A stretch of DNA of 64,000 bases from Mycolicibacterium sp. CR10 (GTDB taxonomy: Bacteria > Actinomycetota > Actinomycetes > Mycobacteriales > Mycobacteriaceae): NCBI RefSeq assembly GCF_005222675.1, contig NZ_STGE01000072.1, positions 1 to 64,000 on the forward strand, given 5' to 3'. Below, piece after piece: positions 25,641 to 33,727 of the stretch (the stretch's first letter is position 1; the number at the start of each line of letters is the position of its first letter). A program made the position numbers and the translations under genes. The notes below the pieces were generated by a model. It did no database searches. It was not told where the DNA came from and saw only the letters and a list, made by a program, of their open reading frames with translations.

Positions 25641-28031
25641 ATGACGGAGTCGACGATTCTCGACGTACACGGATTGAACTGGGCAAGTTCGACGGCGGTG
25701 GTGGAGGCCACTCTGCTTAGACGTCCGGGCGTGACGTCGGTCGAAGCCAATGCGGTAAATCAAACGGCGACAGTTGTTTACGACCCGGCGACGACCTCGG
25801 TCGCTGACCTGGCCGGGTGGATACGTGACTGCGGCTTCCACTGCGCGGGGCGGTCGGTGCCAGATCACGTCTGCGATCCGATGTCCGAGCCCCATCACGA
25901 CCCATCGGCCACCCTGCACGAGCAGCCAACGTCGGCTCCGTCGCCGACAGCCGGGGAGGTGCATGCGCATGAGGCCGCGCCGGCACGAACTCCGCAAGAA
26001 GCGATGGGTCACGGCGGCGGACACGCCGGCATGTCGATGGATCACATGGTCCGCGATATGCGCAACCGATTCCTAGTAGCGCTCGCGTTGTCGATCCCGA
26101 TCATGCTGTGGTCGCCGATGGGCCGCGACATGTTCGGGTTCACCGTGCCTGCGCCGTTCGGGCTTCGCGATGACGTGTTCACCCTGTTGCTGAGCCTGCC
26201 GGTCGTCTTCTACTCGGCGTGGATCTTCTTCGACGGTGCCTGGCGAGCGCTACGGGCCCGCACCTTGGACATGATGGTGCTCGTTGCCGTGGCGGTCGGC
26301 GCAGGCTGGCTCTACAGCCTCGGGGTGACGCTGACCGGCGGCGGTGAGGTGTTCTATGAGGCCGCCTCGGTGCTGACGGCGTTTGTTCTGTTGGGGCACT
26401 GGTTCGAGATGCGAGCTCGCGGTGGCGCGAACGATGCAATTCGCACCCTGCTCGAGCTGGCGCCCCCGATGGCAGTTGTGCTGCGCGACGGTGAGCCGGT
26501 GGAAACTCCCACCGCCGAGGTGGCAGTGGGTGACCTCCTGCTCATCCGCCCAGGTGCCAAGATTCCCGTCGACGGCACGGTGGCCGAGGGAACGTCAGAC
26601 GTCGACGAGTCGATGGTCACCGGGGAAAGCCTGCCGGTGTCAAAGGCGCCGGACTCGAAGGTGATTGGCGCCTCGATCAACACCACCGGCACGTTGCGGG
26701 TCGTGGCAACGAAGGTCGGCTCCGACACGGTGCTGGCACAGATCGTCGCGATGGTTCAGGAAGCGCAGAACTCCAAAGCCCCCGGGCAGCGGTTCGCCGA
26801 CCGGGCAGCGTTCTGGCTGGTTCTGGTGGCGCTGATCGGCGGCACTGCCACCTTCCTGGTGTGGTGGGCGGTCGGCGCCGGTGTCCAGACCGCGTTGCTG
26901 TTCGCCATCACCGTCGTGGTGATCACCTGCCCCGATGCGTTGGGACTCGCGACTCCGACCGCGATCATGGTGGGCACCGGGTTGGGCGCCAAGCGGGGAG
27001 TGTTGTTCAAGAATGCGACCGCGCTGGAGACGTCGGCGCGCATCGATACCGTCGTCATGGACAAGACCGGCACGTTGACCAAGGGCGAGCCTGAAGTGAC
27101 CGACGTCGTCGTCGACGGCATTCCAGAGGATCAAGTACTCGCCATGGTGGCTGCGGTCGAAACTGAGTCCGAGCATCCGCTGGCGGGGGCGATCGTGCGT
27201 TACGCGGCCGCGCACGGGATCGCTTTGGCGTCACTGACTGGTTTCCGTAACGTGCCCGGTCACGGAGCTGTCGCGACGGTAGATGGGCGCCGCGTTGCCG
27301 TCGGCAATCGCAAGCTGATGGTCGAGGAGGACGTCGAGTTCGGCGTGTTGATGCAACGCCGCGACGAACTCGCCGCCAGCGGACGCACGGCGGTCTTGGT
27401 GGGCGTCGACGGCCGGGGAGTCGGTGTCATCGCCTTGGCGGACGCTGTGCGCGAGACGTCTGCCGAAGCGGTGTCCGCGCTGCACGACCTCGGTGTCGAG
27501 GTGGTCATGCTCAGTGGCGACAATCAGGCCACTGCCGATCGCATCGCCGCGCAACTGGGAATCGACACGGTCATCGCCGAGGTGCTGCCAGGTGATAAGG
27601 CAGCCAAGATCGCTGAATTGCAACGACAGGGCAAGAAGGTCGCCATGGTCGGCGACGGCGTCAACGACGCACCGGCGCTCGCCCAAGCTGATCTCGGCGT
27701 GGCGATCGGTGCAGGCACCGACGTCGCCATCGAAACCGCAGATCTGGTGTTGATGCGATCAGACCCGCTCGACGTCGCGATCGCGCTGCGGATTGGACGG
27801 GGCACGCTACGAAAGATGCGGCAGAACCTTGGATGGGCGGTCGGCTACAACGTGATCGCATTGCCCATCGCGGCTGGGGTTTTCGTACCTTCGCTCGGCT
27901 TGGTGCTGCGGCCCGAGATCGCTGCCCTCTCGATGTCAGGTTCCAGCTTCATCGTGGCCGTCAATGCGTTGATGCTGAAGAGATTGAAGCTTCCCGTACC
28001 GGCGTCAGCGGAGGCGGGCGCCAAGTCGTAA
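25641..28031 (+). CDS. CopB-like P1B-type metal ATPase with CPD motif
   Basis: 796 residues. Residues 5-70 form an HMA-like fold lacking the CxxC pair (HGLNWASS replaces GMTCxxC). A His/Met-rich stretch follows (residues 85-140, ending MGHGGGHAGMSMDHM), as in CopB-type exporters. Six to eight membrane segments, the TGES phosphatase loop, DKTGT phosphorylation site (about residue 474) and GDGVNDAP hinge are all intact. The TM metal site reads TCPDALG, where CopA has CPC and CopB usually CPH. The ion is probably copper from context, but the Asp makes this uncertain. Preceded by a tandem 11-bp regulator box. Confidence 0.88.
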   Translation: MTESTILDVHGLNWASSTAVVEATLLRRPGVTSVEANAVNQTATVVYDPATTSVADLAGWIRDCGFHCAGRSVPDHVCDPMSEPHHDPSATLHEQPTSAPSPTAGEVHAHEAAPARTPQEAMGHGGGHAGMSMDHMVRDMRNRFLVALALSIPIMLWSPMGRDMFGFTVPAPFGLRDDVFTLLLSLPVVFYSAWIFFDGAWRALRARTLDMMVLVAVAVGAGWLYSLGVTLTGGGEVFYEAASVLTAFVLLGHWFEMRARGGANDAIRTLLELAPPMAVVLRDGEPVETPTAEVAVGDLLLIRPGAKIPVDGTVAEGTSDVDESMVTGESLPVSKAPDSKVIGASINTTGTLRVVATKVGSDTVLAQIVAMVQEAQNSKAPGQRFADRAAFWLVLVALIGGTATFLVWWAVGAGVQTALLFAITVVVITCPDALGLATPTAIMVGTGLGAKRGVLFKNATALETSARIDTVVMDKTGTLTKGEPEVTDVVVDGIPEDQVLAMVAAVETESEHPLAGAIVRYAAAHGIALASLTGFRNVPGHGAVATVDGRRVAVGNRKLMVEEDVEFGVLMQRRDELAASGRTAVLVGVDGRGVGVIALADAVRETSAEAVSALHDLGVEVVMLSGDNQATADRIAAQLGIDTVIAEVLPGDKAAKIAELQRQGKKVAMVGDGVNDAPALAQADLGVAIGAGTDVAIETADLVLMRSDPLDVAIALRIGRGTLRKMRQNLGWAVGYNVIALPIAAGVFVPSLGLVLRPEIAALSMSGSSFIVAVNALMLKRLKLPVPASAEAGAKS

Positions 28032-28067
28032 CGCTCCGCGTGCCGTCGCTGTTCTGTGTTTGAGGGA

Positions 28068-28481
28068 CTAGGCGGGTGCGGCCGCAGTCTGAAGCGAGTC
28101 GATGGCGGCCTGCATCTTTCGCGTCACTTCGTCAGCGACGTCACGCAAAGCCGGCTCTCCGGTCACCTCGACCAGTATCTGCGGGTTCATCGCCTCGACG
28201 ATGACGGAGGTGTCGTCTGCACGGTCGGCTCGGACAACGACGTTGCAGGGCAGCAGCAGGCCGATTTGACGGTCCACATTCACTGCCCGGTGAGCCAATG
28301 GTGGGTTGCAGGCGCCCAGAATGAGGTACTCCTCCATGTCCTCGCCCAGCTTCGCCTTGAGCGTCGCCTTCATATCGATCTCGGTCAGGACGCCAAAACC
28401 CTGCTCTGTCAGGGCGGCTCGGGTGCGAGCGACAGCGTCGGCGAACGACGTCTGCAGCGCTGTCGACAGTGCGATGGTCAT
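28068..28481 (-). CDS. DUF302 protein
   Basis: 137 residues. The DUF302 signature is clear: FADAVARTRAALTEQGFGVLTEIDMKATL, the LGACNPPLAHRAV motif with its Cys, then LLLPCNVVVRAD. The family is widely found beside metal-resistance and redox genes; its biochemical role is unsettled. The two conserved Cys could bind metal. It is convergent with the CPD ATPase (36-bp gap) and divergent from DUF305. Confidence 0.85.
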   Translation of the reverse strand: MTIALSTALQTSFADAVARTRAALTEQGFGVLTEIDMKATLKAKLGEDMEEYLILGACNPPLAHRAVNVDRQIGLLLPCNVVVRADRADDTSVIVEAMNPQILVEVTGEPALRDVADEVTRKMQAAIDSLQTAAAPA

Positions 28482-28561
28482 GCCGGTCCTCTCGATGGTC
28501 CTGTGGGGCGAACACAGCCAAGGCTGCGCCGCGGACCTCCCGACGCCAAGGGCGGTTGCCG

Positions 28562-28583
28562 TTCTTTATCGAATCTTCATAGA
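28562..28583 (+). promoter_or_regulatory. Tandem 11-bp response-regulator box, site ii
   Basis: TTCTTTATCGA is followed by ATCTTCATAGA, ending 119 bp before the DUF305 start. Unit length, order and distance parallel site iv before the DUF305 pseudogene. Confidence 0.6.
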
Positions 28584-28701
28584 ACGACTAGTCGGGCCAT
28601 ACCGGCGGCGCGAATGCTCGAAGACAGGTCGGGATACCCGCGCGTCAACTGGGCGCGCTGCAGCCGCATCGACCGTGAAACCCGGGAAGGGACTTGTTGT
28701 G

Positions 28702-29415
28702 ATGAAGAGGAAGACGCTGGCCGTCGGTGCGGCCACCTTGGCGGCGCTGGTCACCGTTGGTGCCTGTAGTAATACCAGCACTACGCAGGGAGCTTCGTCG
28801 TCGTCGGTGTCGGCGCCTTCGTCGACATCGGCCACCGAAGCCCACAATCAGGCTGATGCCATGTTCACCCAGCACATGATCCCGCATCACCAACAGGCCA
28901 TCGAGATGAGCGACATGCTATTGGGTAAGCAGGGAATCGACCCGCGAGTGGTGGACCTGGCCAAGCAGATCAAGGCTGCTCAGGCTCCCGAGATCGAACA
29001 GATGCAGGCCTGGCTCACGCAGTGGGGCATGTCCACGATGCCGATGATGCCCGGGATGGACGACATGCCCGGTCACAGTGGGATGCCCAGCGCCAGTGCC
29101 GCGCCCAGCGAATCCGGTACGCCGACTCAGTCGATGATGCCTGGAATGCCGGGCATGCCCGGTATGGGTGATATGCCGGGGATGGAGGGCATGATGTCCG
29201 AGGCGGACATGGCCGCCTTGCAAAACGCCCAGGGGGTGGAAGCCTCCAAGTTGTACCTGACGCAGATGGTCAAGCATCACGAGGGTGCAATTACCATGGC
29301 GCAGAAAGAGATCAAGGACGGCCAGTTCCCCGAAACGGTCGCGTTGGCACGCTCGATCGTCACCAGCCAGCAGCAGGAAATCGACACCATGAACAAGATC
29401 CTGGCCTCGTTGTAG
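28702..29415 (+). CDS. DUF305 lipoprotein, Met/His-rich, probable copper binder
   Basis: 237 residues from ATG 28702. The signal peptide ends in the lipobox TVGAC (Cys23). Two DUF305 ferritin-like helical halves carry HMIPHHQQAIEM and KHHEGAITMAQ. They are separated by a Met-rich linker (GMPGMPGMGDMPGMEGMM) that could bind Cu(I). DUF305 proteins accompany copper oxidases and two-component systems in actinobacteria. Here it is beside the sensor kinase gene (convergent) and under a tandem 11-bp box. Confidence 0.88.
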   Translation: MKRKTLAVGAATLAALVTVGACSNTSTTQGASSSSVSAPSSTSATEAHNQADAMFTQHMIPHHQQAIEMSDMLLGKQGIDPRVVDLAKQIKAAQAPEIEQMQAWLTQWGMSTMPMMPGMDDMPGHSGMPSASAAPSESGTPTQSMMPGMPGMPGMGDMPGMEGMMSEADMAALQNAQGVEASKLYLTQMVKHHEGAITMAQKEIKDGQFPETVALARSIVTSQQQEIDTMNKILASL

Positions 29416-29476
29416 AAGTCAGGTCATGGCAGCGTGTCGCGCGAGTCATATTGCATGACAACGCTGTCGAGTTCCA

Positions 29477-30622
29477 TTAGTCGTCACGGCGGTCCGTGCG
29501 TGCGGGTAGCTCGATGGTGAAGGTACTGCCCAGGCCTGGTCCGCGGCTGGCCGCCGTGATGCGGCCGCTGTGGGCTTCGGTGAGTGCTTTGGCGATGGCC
29601 AACCCGATCCCCGCGCCGCCGTGGCTTCGATCGCGGGCCACATCGGCGCGGTAGAAGCGTTCGAACACGTGCGGGAGGTGCTCGGCAGAAATGCCATCAC
29701 CATTGTCGCGCACCGTGATGATTACTGCGCCGGGCTTTGCCGCCGCGTCGACCTCGACGCGGCCTCGCGCGGGGGTGTGGCGCAGAGCGTTGTCGAGAAG
29801 GTTCCCGATCACCTGTGCCAGGCGCAGAGGGTCTACCCACACCTCGGGCAGCGGGTTCGCGGCATCGAAGGTCAGCGCGACGTCCTTCTCCGCGTATCGG
29901 TCGGCTGCGGCAGACACGGTGGTGACGATCGCGGCCTGGGGGTCGATCCACTGCGGTGTGACCGCGCCGGGACCTTCCTCGGCTTGAGCGAGCGCGGCGA
30001 AGTCATCGGAGAAGCGCACCAGCCGGCTGGCTTGATCGTTGAGCACGGCAACCGTCTCGGGGTCAAGGGTTTTCACTCCGTCCTCGACGGCCTCGATGTA
30101 GGCCTTGAGTACCGAGACGGGTGTCCTAATCTCGTGGGCGAGGTCACCGAAGAGTTGGCGCCGGGTGGTCTCGACCGATTCGAGCCGTTCGGACATCCGA
30201 TTGAACGCGCGGGACAGGTTCCCGAAATCCTCCCCCAAGCGCAGCGGCGACACACGGATGTCATAGCGGCCGTCGGCGACTGCAGTGGCGGCCGATGCGA
30301 CCTCGGCGATAGAGCGCTGCAGGCGACGGCTGAAATACCAGGTCACAACCAGCGCGGTCAATGCGGCTACGCCGATCGCCACCGCGACGGAGATTGCGGT
30401 GGCGTACCGGTAGGCCTCCTCGGCATGGAACTGTTCATTGGATGAGTGAGGAAGTCCGGCGCGGTTCAGGTGTTCCCGAAACAGCGGCGGACCGACGATG
30501 ACGGCGACGACCCCGGTGGTTGCGCCGCCGGCGAGGAGCACCAAGGCTTGCGCCAGCAGGAGTCGCGCCCCGACTCCAGGACTGCGCCGCGACCTGGGTT
30601 GAATGCTCGTGTCTGTCCTCAT
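29477..30622 (-). CDS. Sensor histidine kinase of the metal/envelope two-component system
   Basis: 381 residues. TM1 is at about residues 20-48 and TM2 at about 75-95, with a short periplasmic loop containing His residues (FREHLNRAGLPHSSNEQFHAEE). HAMP follows (about 95-150), then the H-box DLAHEIRTPVSVLK with phosphoacceptor His, N-box NLLDNALRHTP, G1 DNGDGIS, F-box FERFYRAD and G2 GGAGIGLAI. All catalytic boxes are intact. The start overlaps the stop of the regulator gene by 4 bp, so the pair is one operon. The periplasmic His residues are compatible with copper sensing; this is inferred from context. Confidence 0.92.
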   Translation of the reverse strand: MRTDTSIQPRSRRSPGVGARLLLAQALVLLAGGATTGVVAVIVGPPLFREHLNRAGLPHSSNEQFHAEEAYRYATAISVAVAIGVAALTALVVTWYFSRRLQRSIAEVASAATAVADGRYDIRVSPLRLGEDFGNLSRAFNRMSERLESVETTRRQLFGDLAHEIRTPVSVLKAYIEAVEDGVKTLDPETVAVLNDQASRLVRFSDDFAALAQAEEGPGAVTPQWIDPQAAIVTTVSAAADRYAEKDVALTFDAANPLPEVWVDPLRLAQVIGNLLDNALRHTPARGRVEVDAAAKPGAVIITVRDNGDGISAEHLPHVFERFYRADVARDRSHGGAGIGLAIAKALTEAHSGRITAASRGPGLGSTFTIELPARTDRRDD

Positions 30623-31359
30623 TGGCCGCTTCCCATTCGGTATCCGACTCCGCGGACCGTGATCACATAGCGCGGGTCGGCGGGGTCATCCGACAATTTG
30701 CGGCGCAGATGTCCAATGTGGACGTCGACGAGATGTTCGTTGCCGCCCCAGGAGTCTCCCCAGACGGCCTCGAGGAGTTGGCGGCGGCTGAAGACCACGG
30801 CCGGCCGCGACGACAACGCCGCTAAAATGTCGAACTCGGTGCGGGTGAGCAGAACTGGTTCGTCGTCGATGAATACCTGTCGGCCCGCAACGTCGATGGA
30901 CAACGGCCCGAAGGCCCGCGGCGGGGGTTCGTCGGCCGCGGCCGCAGCACTGGTCGGCGCTGCGACGGTGCGAGGCCGGCGCAACATTGCGCGGATCCGC
31001 GCGACCAGTTCGCGGGGACTGAAAGGTTTGGTGACATAGTCGTCGGCACCGACCGACAGGCCCACGATGGTGTCCATTTCGGTATCGCGTGCGGTCAGCA
31101 TCACCACGTAGGCATCGGAGAACGTGCGAAGTTGGCGGCATACCTCCACGCCGTCGATGCCCGGCAACGCGAGATCCAAGATGACCACGTCCGGGTCGAT
31201 CTCACGGGCCTGGGCCAAGGCGTCCGCTCCGCTGTGGGCGAGGCTGACGTCAAACTGCTCGCGTCTGAGGTAGCTCGCCACGACTTCGGCCAGCGGCACC
31301 TCGTCGTCGACCACCAATGCTCGATATCCCGCCGAAGGGGTGACCGCAGGCTTGTCCAT
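30619..31359 (-). CDS. OmpR-family response regulator
   Basis: 246 residues. The receiver has the acidic pocket (VVDDE), phosphoacceptor Asp in VVILDLALPG and Lys in YVTKPFSP. The C-terminal winged helix (LTRTEFDILAALSSRP, VDVHIGHLRRKLSDD, VRGVGYRMG) is complete. It is first gene of the regulator-kinase operon and divergent from the membrane-protein/multicopper oxidase operon; a tandem 11-bp box lies between. It is the likely binder of the six tandem boxes, since no other intact two-component regulator with a phosphoacceptor is encoded here. Confidence 0.92.
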   Translation of the reverse strand: MDKPAVTPSAGYRALVVDDEVPLAEVVASYLRREQFDVSLAHSGADALAQAREIDPDVVILDLALPGIDGVEVCRQLRTFSDAYVVMLTARDTEMDTIVGLSVGADDYVTKPFSPRELVARIRAMLRRPRTVAAPTSAAAAADEPPPRAFGPLSIDVAGRQVFIDDEPVLLTRTEFDILAALSSRPAVVFSRRQLLEAVWGDSWGGNEHLVDVHIGHLRRKLSDDPADPRYVITVRGVGYRMGSGQ

Positions 31360-31405
31360 GTCTTCATCGTGCCGCCCCGAAAAGATTCAGGAACCCGCGA
31401 CCCAA

Positions 31406-31427
31406 GTCTTGAGTGAATCTTCATAAA
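31406..31427 (+). promoter_or_regulatory. Tandem 11-bp response-regulator box, site iii (divergent promoter)
   Basis: GTCTTGAGTGA is followed by ATCTTCATAAA. It lies 47 bp from the regulator start on one side and 61 bp from the small membrane protein start on the other, so it can serve autoregulation and oxidase expression. The first unit is the most divergent of the set. Confidence 0.55.
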
Positions 31428-31487
31428 ACCATCGTCGATTCGCTACTCGGCGGCATGAGTGTGGAATGCGAAGAAGGAGACGACCCG

Positions 31488-31715
31488 ATGACGTGGTGGA
31501 ACGAAGCCGGCGCCCACTGGGGTTGGGGCGGCTGCCTGCTGGCCATCGTGATGCTCCTTGCGTTTTGGGGAGCTGTGATCGCCGCGCTGGCGGCGCTACT
31601 CGGGGCGAACAGACCGCAGCGTCGGGAGGACATCGACGTTCAGCGCGACGCACAGGTACCCGGCCTCACCATTGATGATTGCGTCGCAACGACGAAACCC
31701 CCGCATTGGCGATGA
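31488..31715 (+). CDS. Small membrane protein upstream of the multicopper oxidase
   Basis: 75 residues from ATG 31488, preceded by AAGGAGA. One or two hydrophobic helices (GGCLLAIVMLLAFWGAVIAALAALLG) sit after a Trp/His-rich start (WWNEAGAHWGWG), with a charged cytosolic tail. Its stop overlaps the oxidase ATG. Similar short membrane proteins occur at 33392 and 45933, the latter at the equivalent place of the collapsed duplicate. Function unknown. Confidence 0.7.
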   Translation: MTWWNEAGAHWGWGGCLLAIVMLLAFWGAVIAALAALLGANRPQRREDIDVQRDAQVPGLTIDDCVATTKPPHWR

Positions 31716-33250
31716 ACGGTGGGAGCGTCGGCACGACGATATTGACACGACGCACGTTCCTGGCGGCCACCCTCGCCGCCAGTACCGCCGCCATGGCCGC
31801 GTGCGGAAAGCCTACAAATGTCAACCCGGCTACGGATCCGATCGCGGTCGCTGAAGCCGCGCGGCCCCACACCGGGCGCACCGTCACCGCGGCGTTGACA
31901 CCTGGGCCGGCGGACATCGACCTGGGCGGACCCGTCGCCCGCACACTGGCGTACAACAACAGCGTTCCCGGACCGTTGATCCGCGCCAACGTCGGCGACG
32001 AACTGGCGATCAGCGTCACCAACGGTCTGGACCACCCGTCTTCGCTGCACTGGCATGGCATCGCGCTGCGCAACGACATGGATGGCGCAACGCCGGCGAC
32101 CCCGAACATCGACCCGTCATCGAACTTCACCTACCGGTTTTCCGCGCCTCATCCCGGTACCTACTGGGCGCACCCGCACACCGGCCTCGACGCCGACTAC
32201 GGGCTCTACGCGCCGGTCATCATCGACGATCCGGCCGAGCCGGGACGCTACGACGCCGAGTGGATCGTGGTGCTCGATGACTGGACCGACGGAATCGGTT
32301 CCAGCCCGCGGCAGCTCTACGAGGGGCTGCGTCCCGTCTCGGGAGCCGGCGGCCACTCGGGTGGCATGCCCGGTATGCCCGGCATGAGCGGAACACCAGG
32401 AATGCCAGGGGTTCCCGGTGTCGGAGGCGTTGGCGCGAGCGCACTTCTCGGGGGCGACGCGGGTGACGTCAGCTACCCCTTCTACCTGGCGAACGGTCGC
32501 ATTGCGGCGGCACCGACCACTTTCACCGCTCGCCCTGGGCAGCGGATAAGGATGCGGATCATCAACGCGGCATCCGATACCGCTTTTCGGGTCGCGCTGG
32601 CCGGGCACCGGATGACTGTCACCCATACCGACGGTTTCCCTGTGGTGACGACCGAGGTGGACGCGCTGCTGATTGGCATGGGTGAGCGCTATGACGTGCT
32701 CATCACCACCGGTGACGGCGTGTTCCCCTTCGTCGCCTCGGCCGAAGGGAAGAACGCGCTCGCGCGAGCCCTACTGTCCACCGGCGCCGGTGCCGCACCC
32801 GATCCGACGTTCATGCCACCCGAACTGCAGCGCCGGGTCGGCACCGTCGGCGTGTTCACCGCCGCGCCCGAGGCGGTCTTGGATGTCACCAGGGCCGATG
32901 TCGCTCTGTCGGCCCGGCTTTCCGGTTCCATGGCGTCCTACGACTGGACGATCAACGGCAGACCGTTCGAAGACACCGTCCCACTGACTGTAAGGCAAGG
33001 CCAGAAGGCGACGTTGACCTTCACCAATACCACCATGATGTGGCATCCCATGCACCTGCACGGCCACACCTTTCAAGTGATCAAGCCGGACCGGACTCCG
33101 GGCCCACGCAAGGACACCGTCATAGTTCTGCCGATGCAGGAGCTGACGGTGGCGCTCGCCGCCGACAACCCGGGCGTCTGGATGATGCACTGCCACAACA
33201 CCTATCACCAGGAAGCCGGCATGATGACGAGCCTGAACTACTCGCCCTAG
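31712..33250 (+). CDS. mmcO: Multicopper oxidase, Tat-exported lipoprotein (MmcO-like)
   Basis: 512 residues from ATG 31712, which overlaps the preceding stop. The Tat signal has LTRRTFLAA and the lipobox-like AMAAC. Copper ligands of all four clusters are visible: LHWHG (about residue 112), WAHPHTG, HPMHLHGHTF and the HCHNTYHQEAGMM type 1/type 3 site. A Met/Gly-rich insert (GGMPGMPGMSGTPGMPG) lies near residue 215. MmcO of M. tuberculosis oxidises Cu(I) to the less toxic Cu(II) in the envelope. The operon start carries a tandem 11-bp box. Confidence 0.93.
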   Translation: MNGGSVGTTILTRRTFLAATLAASTAAMAACGKPTNVNPATDPIAVAEAARPHTGRTVTAALTPGPADIDLGGPVARTLAYNNSVPGPLIRANVGDELAISVTNGLDHPSSLHWHGIALRNDMDGATPATPNIDPSSNFTYRFSAPHPGTYWAHPHTGLDADYGLYAPVIIDDPAEPGRYDAEWIVVLDDWTDGIGSSPRQLYEGLRPVSGAGGHSGGMPGMPGMSGTPGMPGVPGVGGVGASALLGGDAGDVSYPFYLANGRIAAAPTTFTARPGQRIRMRIINAASDTAFRVALAGHRMTVTHTDGFPVVTTEVDALLIGMGERYDVLITTGDGVFPFVASAEGKNALARALLSTGAGAAPDPTFMPPELQRRVGTVGVFTAAPEAVLDVTRADVALSARLSGSMASYDWTINGRPFEDTVPLTVRQGQKATLTFTNTTMMWHPMHLHGHTFQVIKPDRTPGPRKDTVIVLPMQELTVALAADNPGVWMMHCHNTYHQEAGMMTSLNYSP

Positions 33251-33391
33251 CCCGGTGCCGCACCCTTCCACGGTCAGCGGCAATGAGGCCCAAAGACCTT
33301 GAAGCGCAGTGCTCTTGACTCTGTCGGGACGAGACGCAAACCGTAAGACTGTGGCCAATCGGCCACGGATACATCAAGAGGAGGAACGGTC

Positions 33392-33646
33392 ATGATGTTT
33401 TGGTACGACCACGACATGGGTTGGTGGGGATACGCGGGGATGGGCGTCGGGATGGTGCTGTTCTGGGGCTTGATCATCGTCGGTATCGTCGCTCTGATCA
33501 GATACACCACGGGCAGCTCACAAGCGCCACGCGGTGACGCGCCCACAGCCGAACAACTGCTAGCGGCGAGATTCGCCAGTGGCGAGATCGACGAAACGCA
33601 GTACCGCGAACGATTGGCGATACTGCGCGAGGCTGTGCGCCGATAA
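33392..33646 (+). CDS. SHOCT-domain small membrane protein
   Basis: 84 residues, with GAGGAGG before ATG 33392. A Met/Trp/Gly-rich N-terminus and one TM helix (residues about 18-38) precede a C-terminal SHOCT motif (AEQLLAARFASGEIDETQYRERLAIL). SHOCT proteins commonly accompany copper and envelope stress genes in actinobacteria. Confidence 0.8.
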   Translation: MMFWYDHDMGWWGYAGMGVGMVLFWGLIIVGIVALIRYTTGSSQAPRGDAPTAEQLLAARFASGEIDETQYRERLAILREAVRR

Positions 33647-33662
33647 CTGACGCCAGCGCCAA

Positions 33663-33693
33663 GCCCGCGGCGGGGGAGTTCCGCGCCGCGGGC
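33663..33693 (+). terminator. GC-rich hairpin between convergent genes
   Basis: GCCCGCGGCG and CGCCGCGGGC form a perfect 10-bp stem around an 11-base loop, between the convergent SHOCT and CopA genes. It has no T run, so it may be a bidirectional mycobacterial-type terminator. Confidence 0.55.
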
Positions 33694-33727
33694 GTATTCG
33701 CTAAAGCGTGAGGTGCCCAGCCTGGGG

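Noticed and set aside
25641..28031. Calling the first P1B ATPase a second CopA
   Set aside because: It lacks the CxxC in the N-terminal domain and the CPC motif, and has the His/Met-rich leader of CopB-type pumps.
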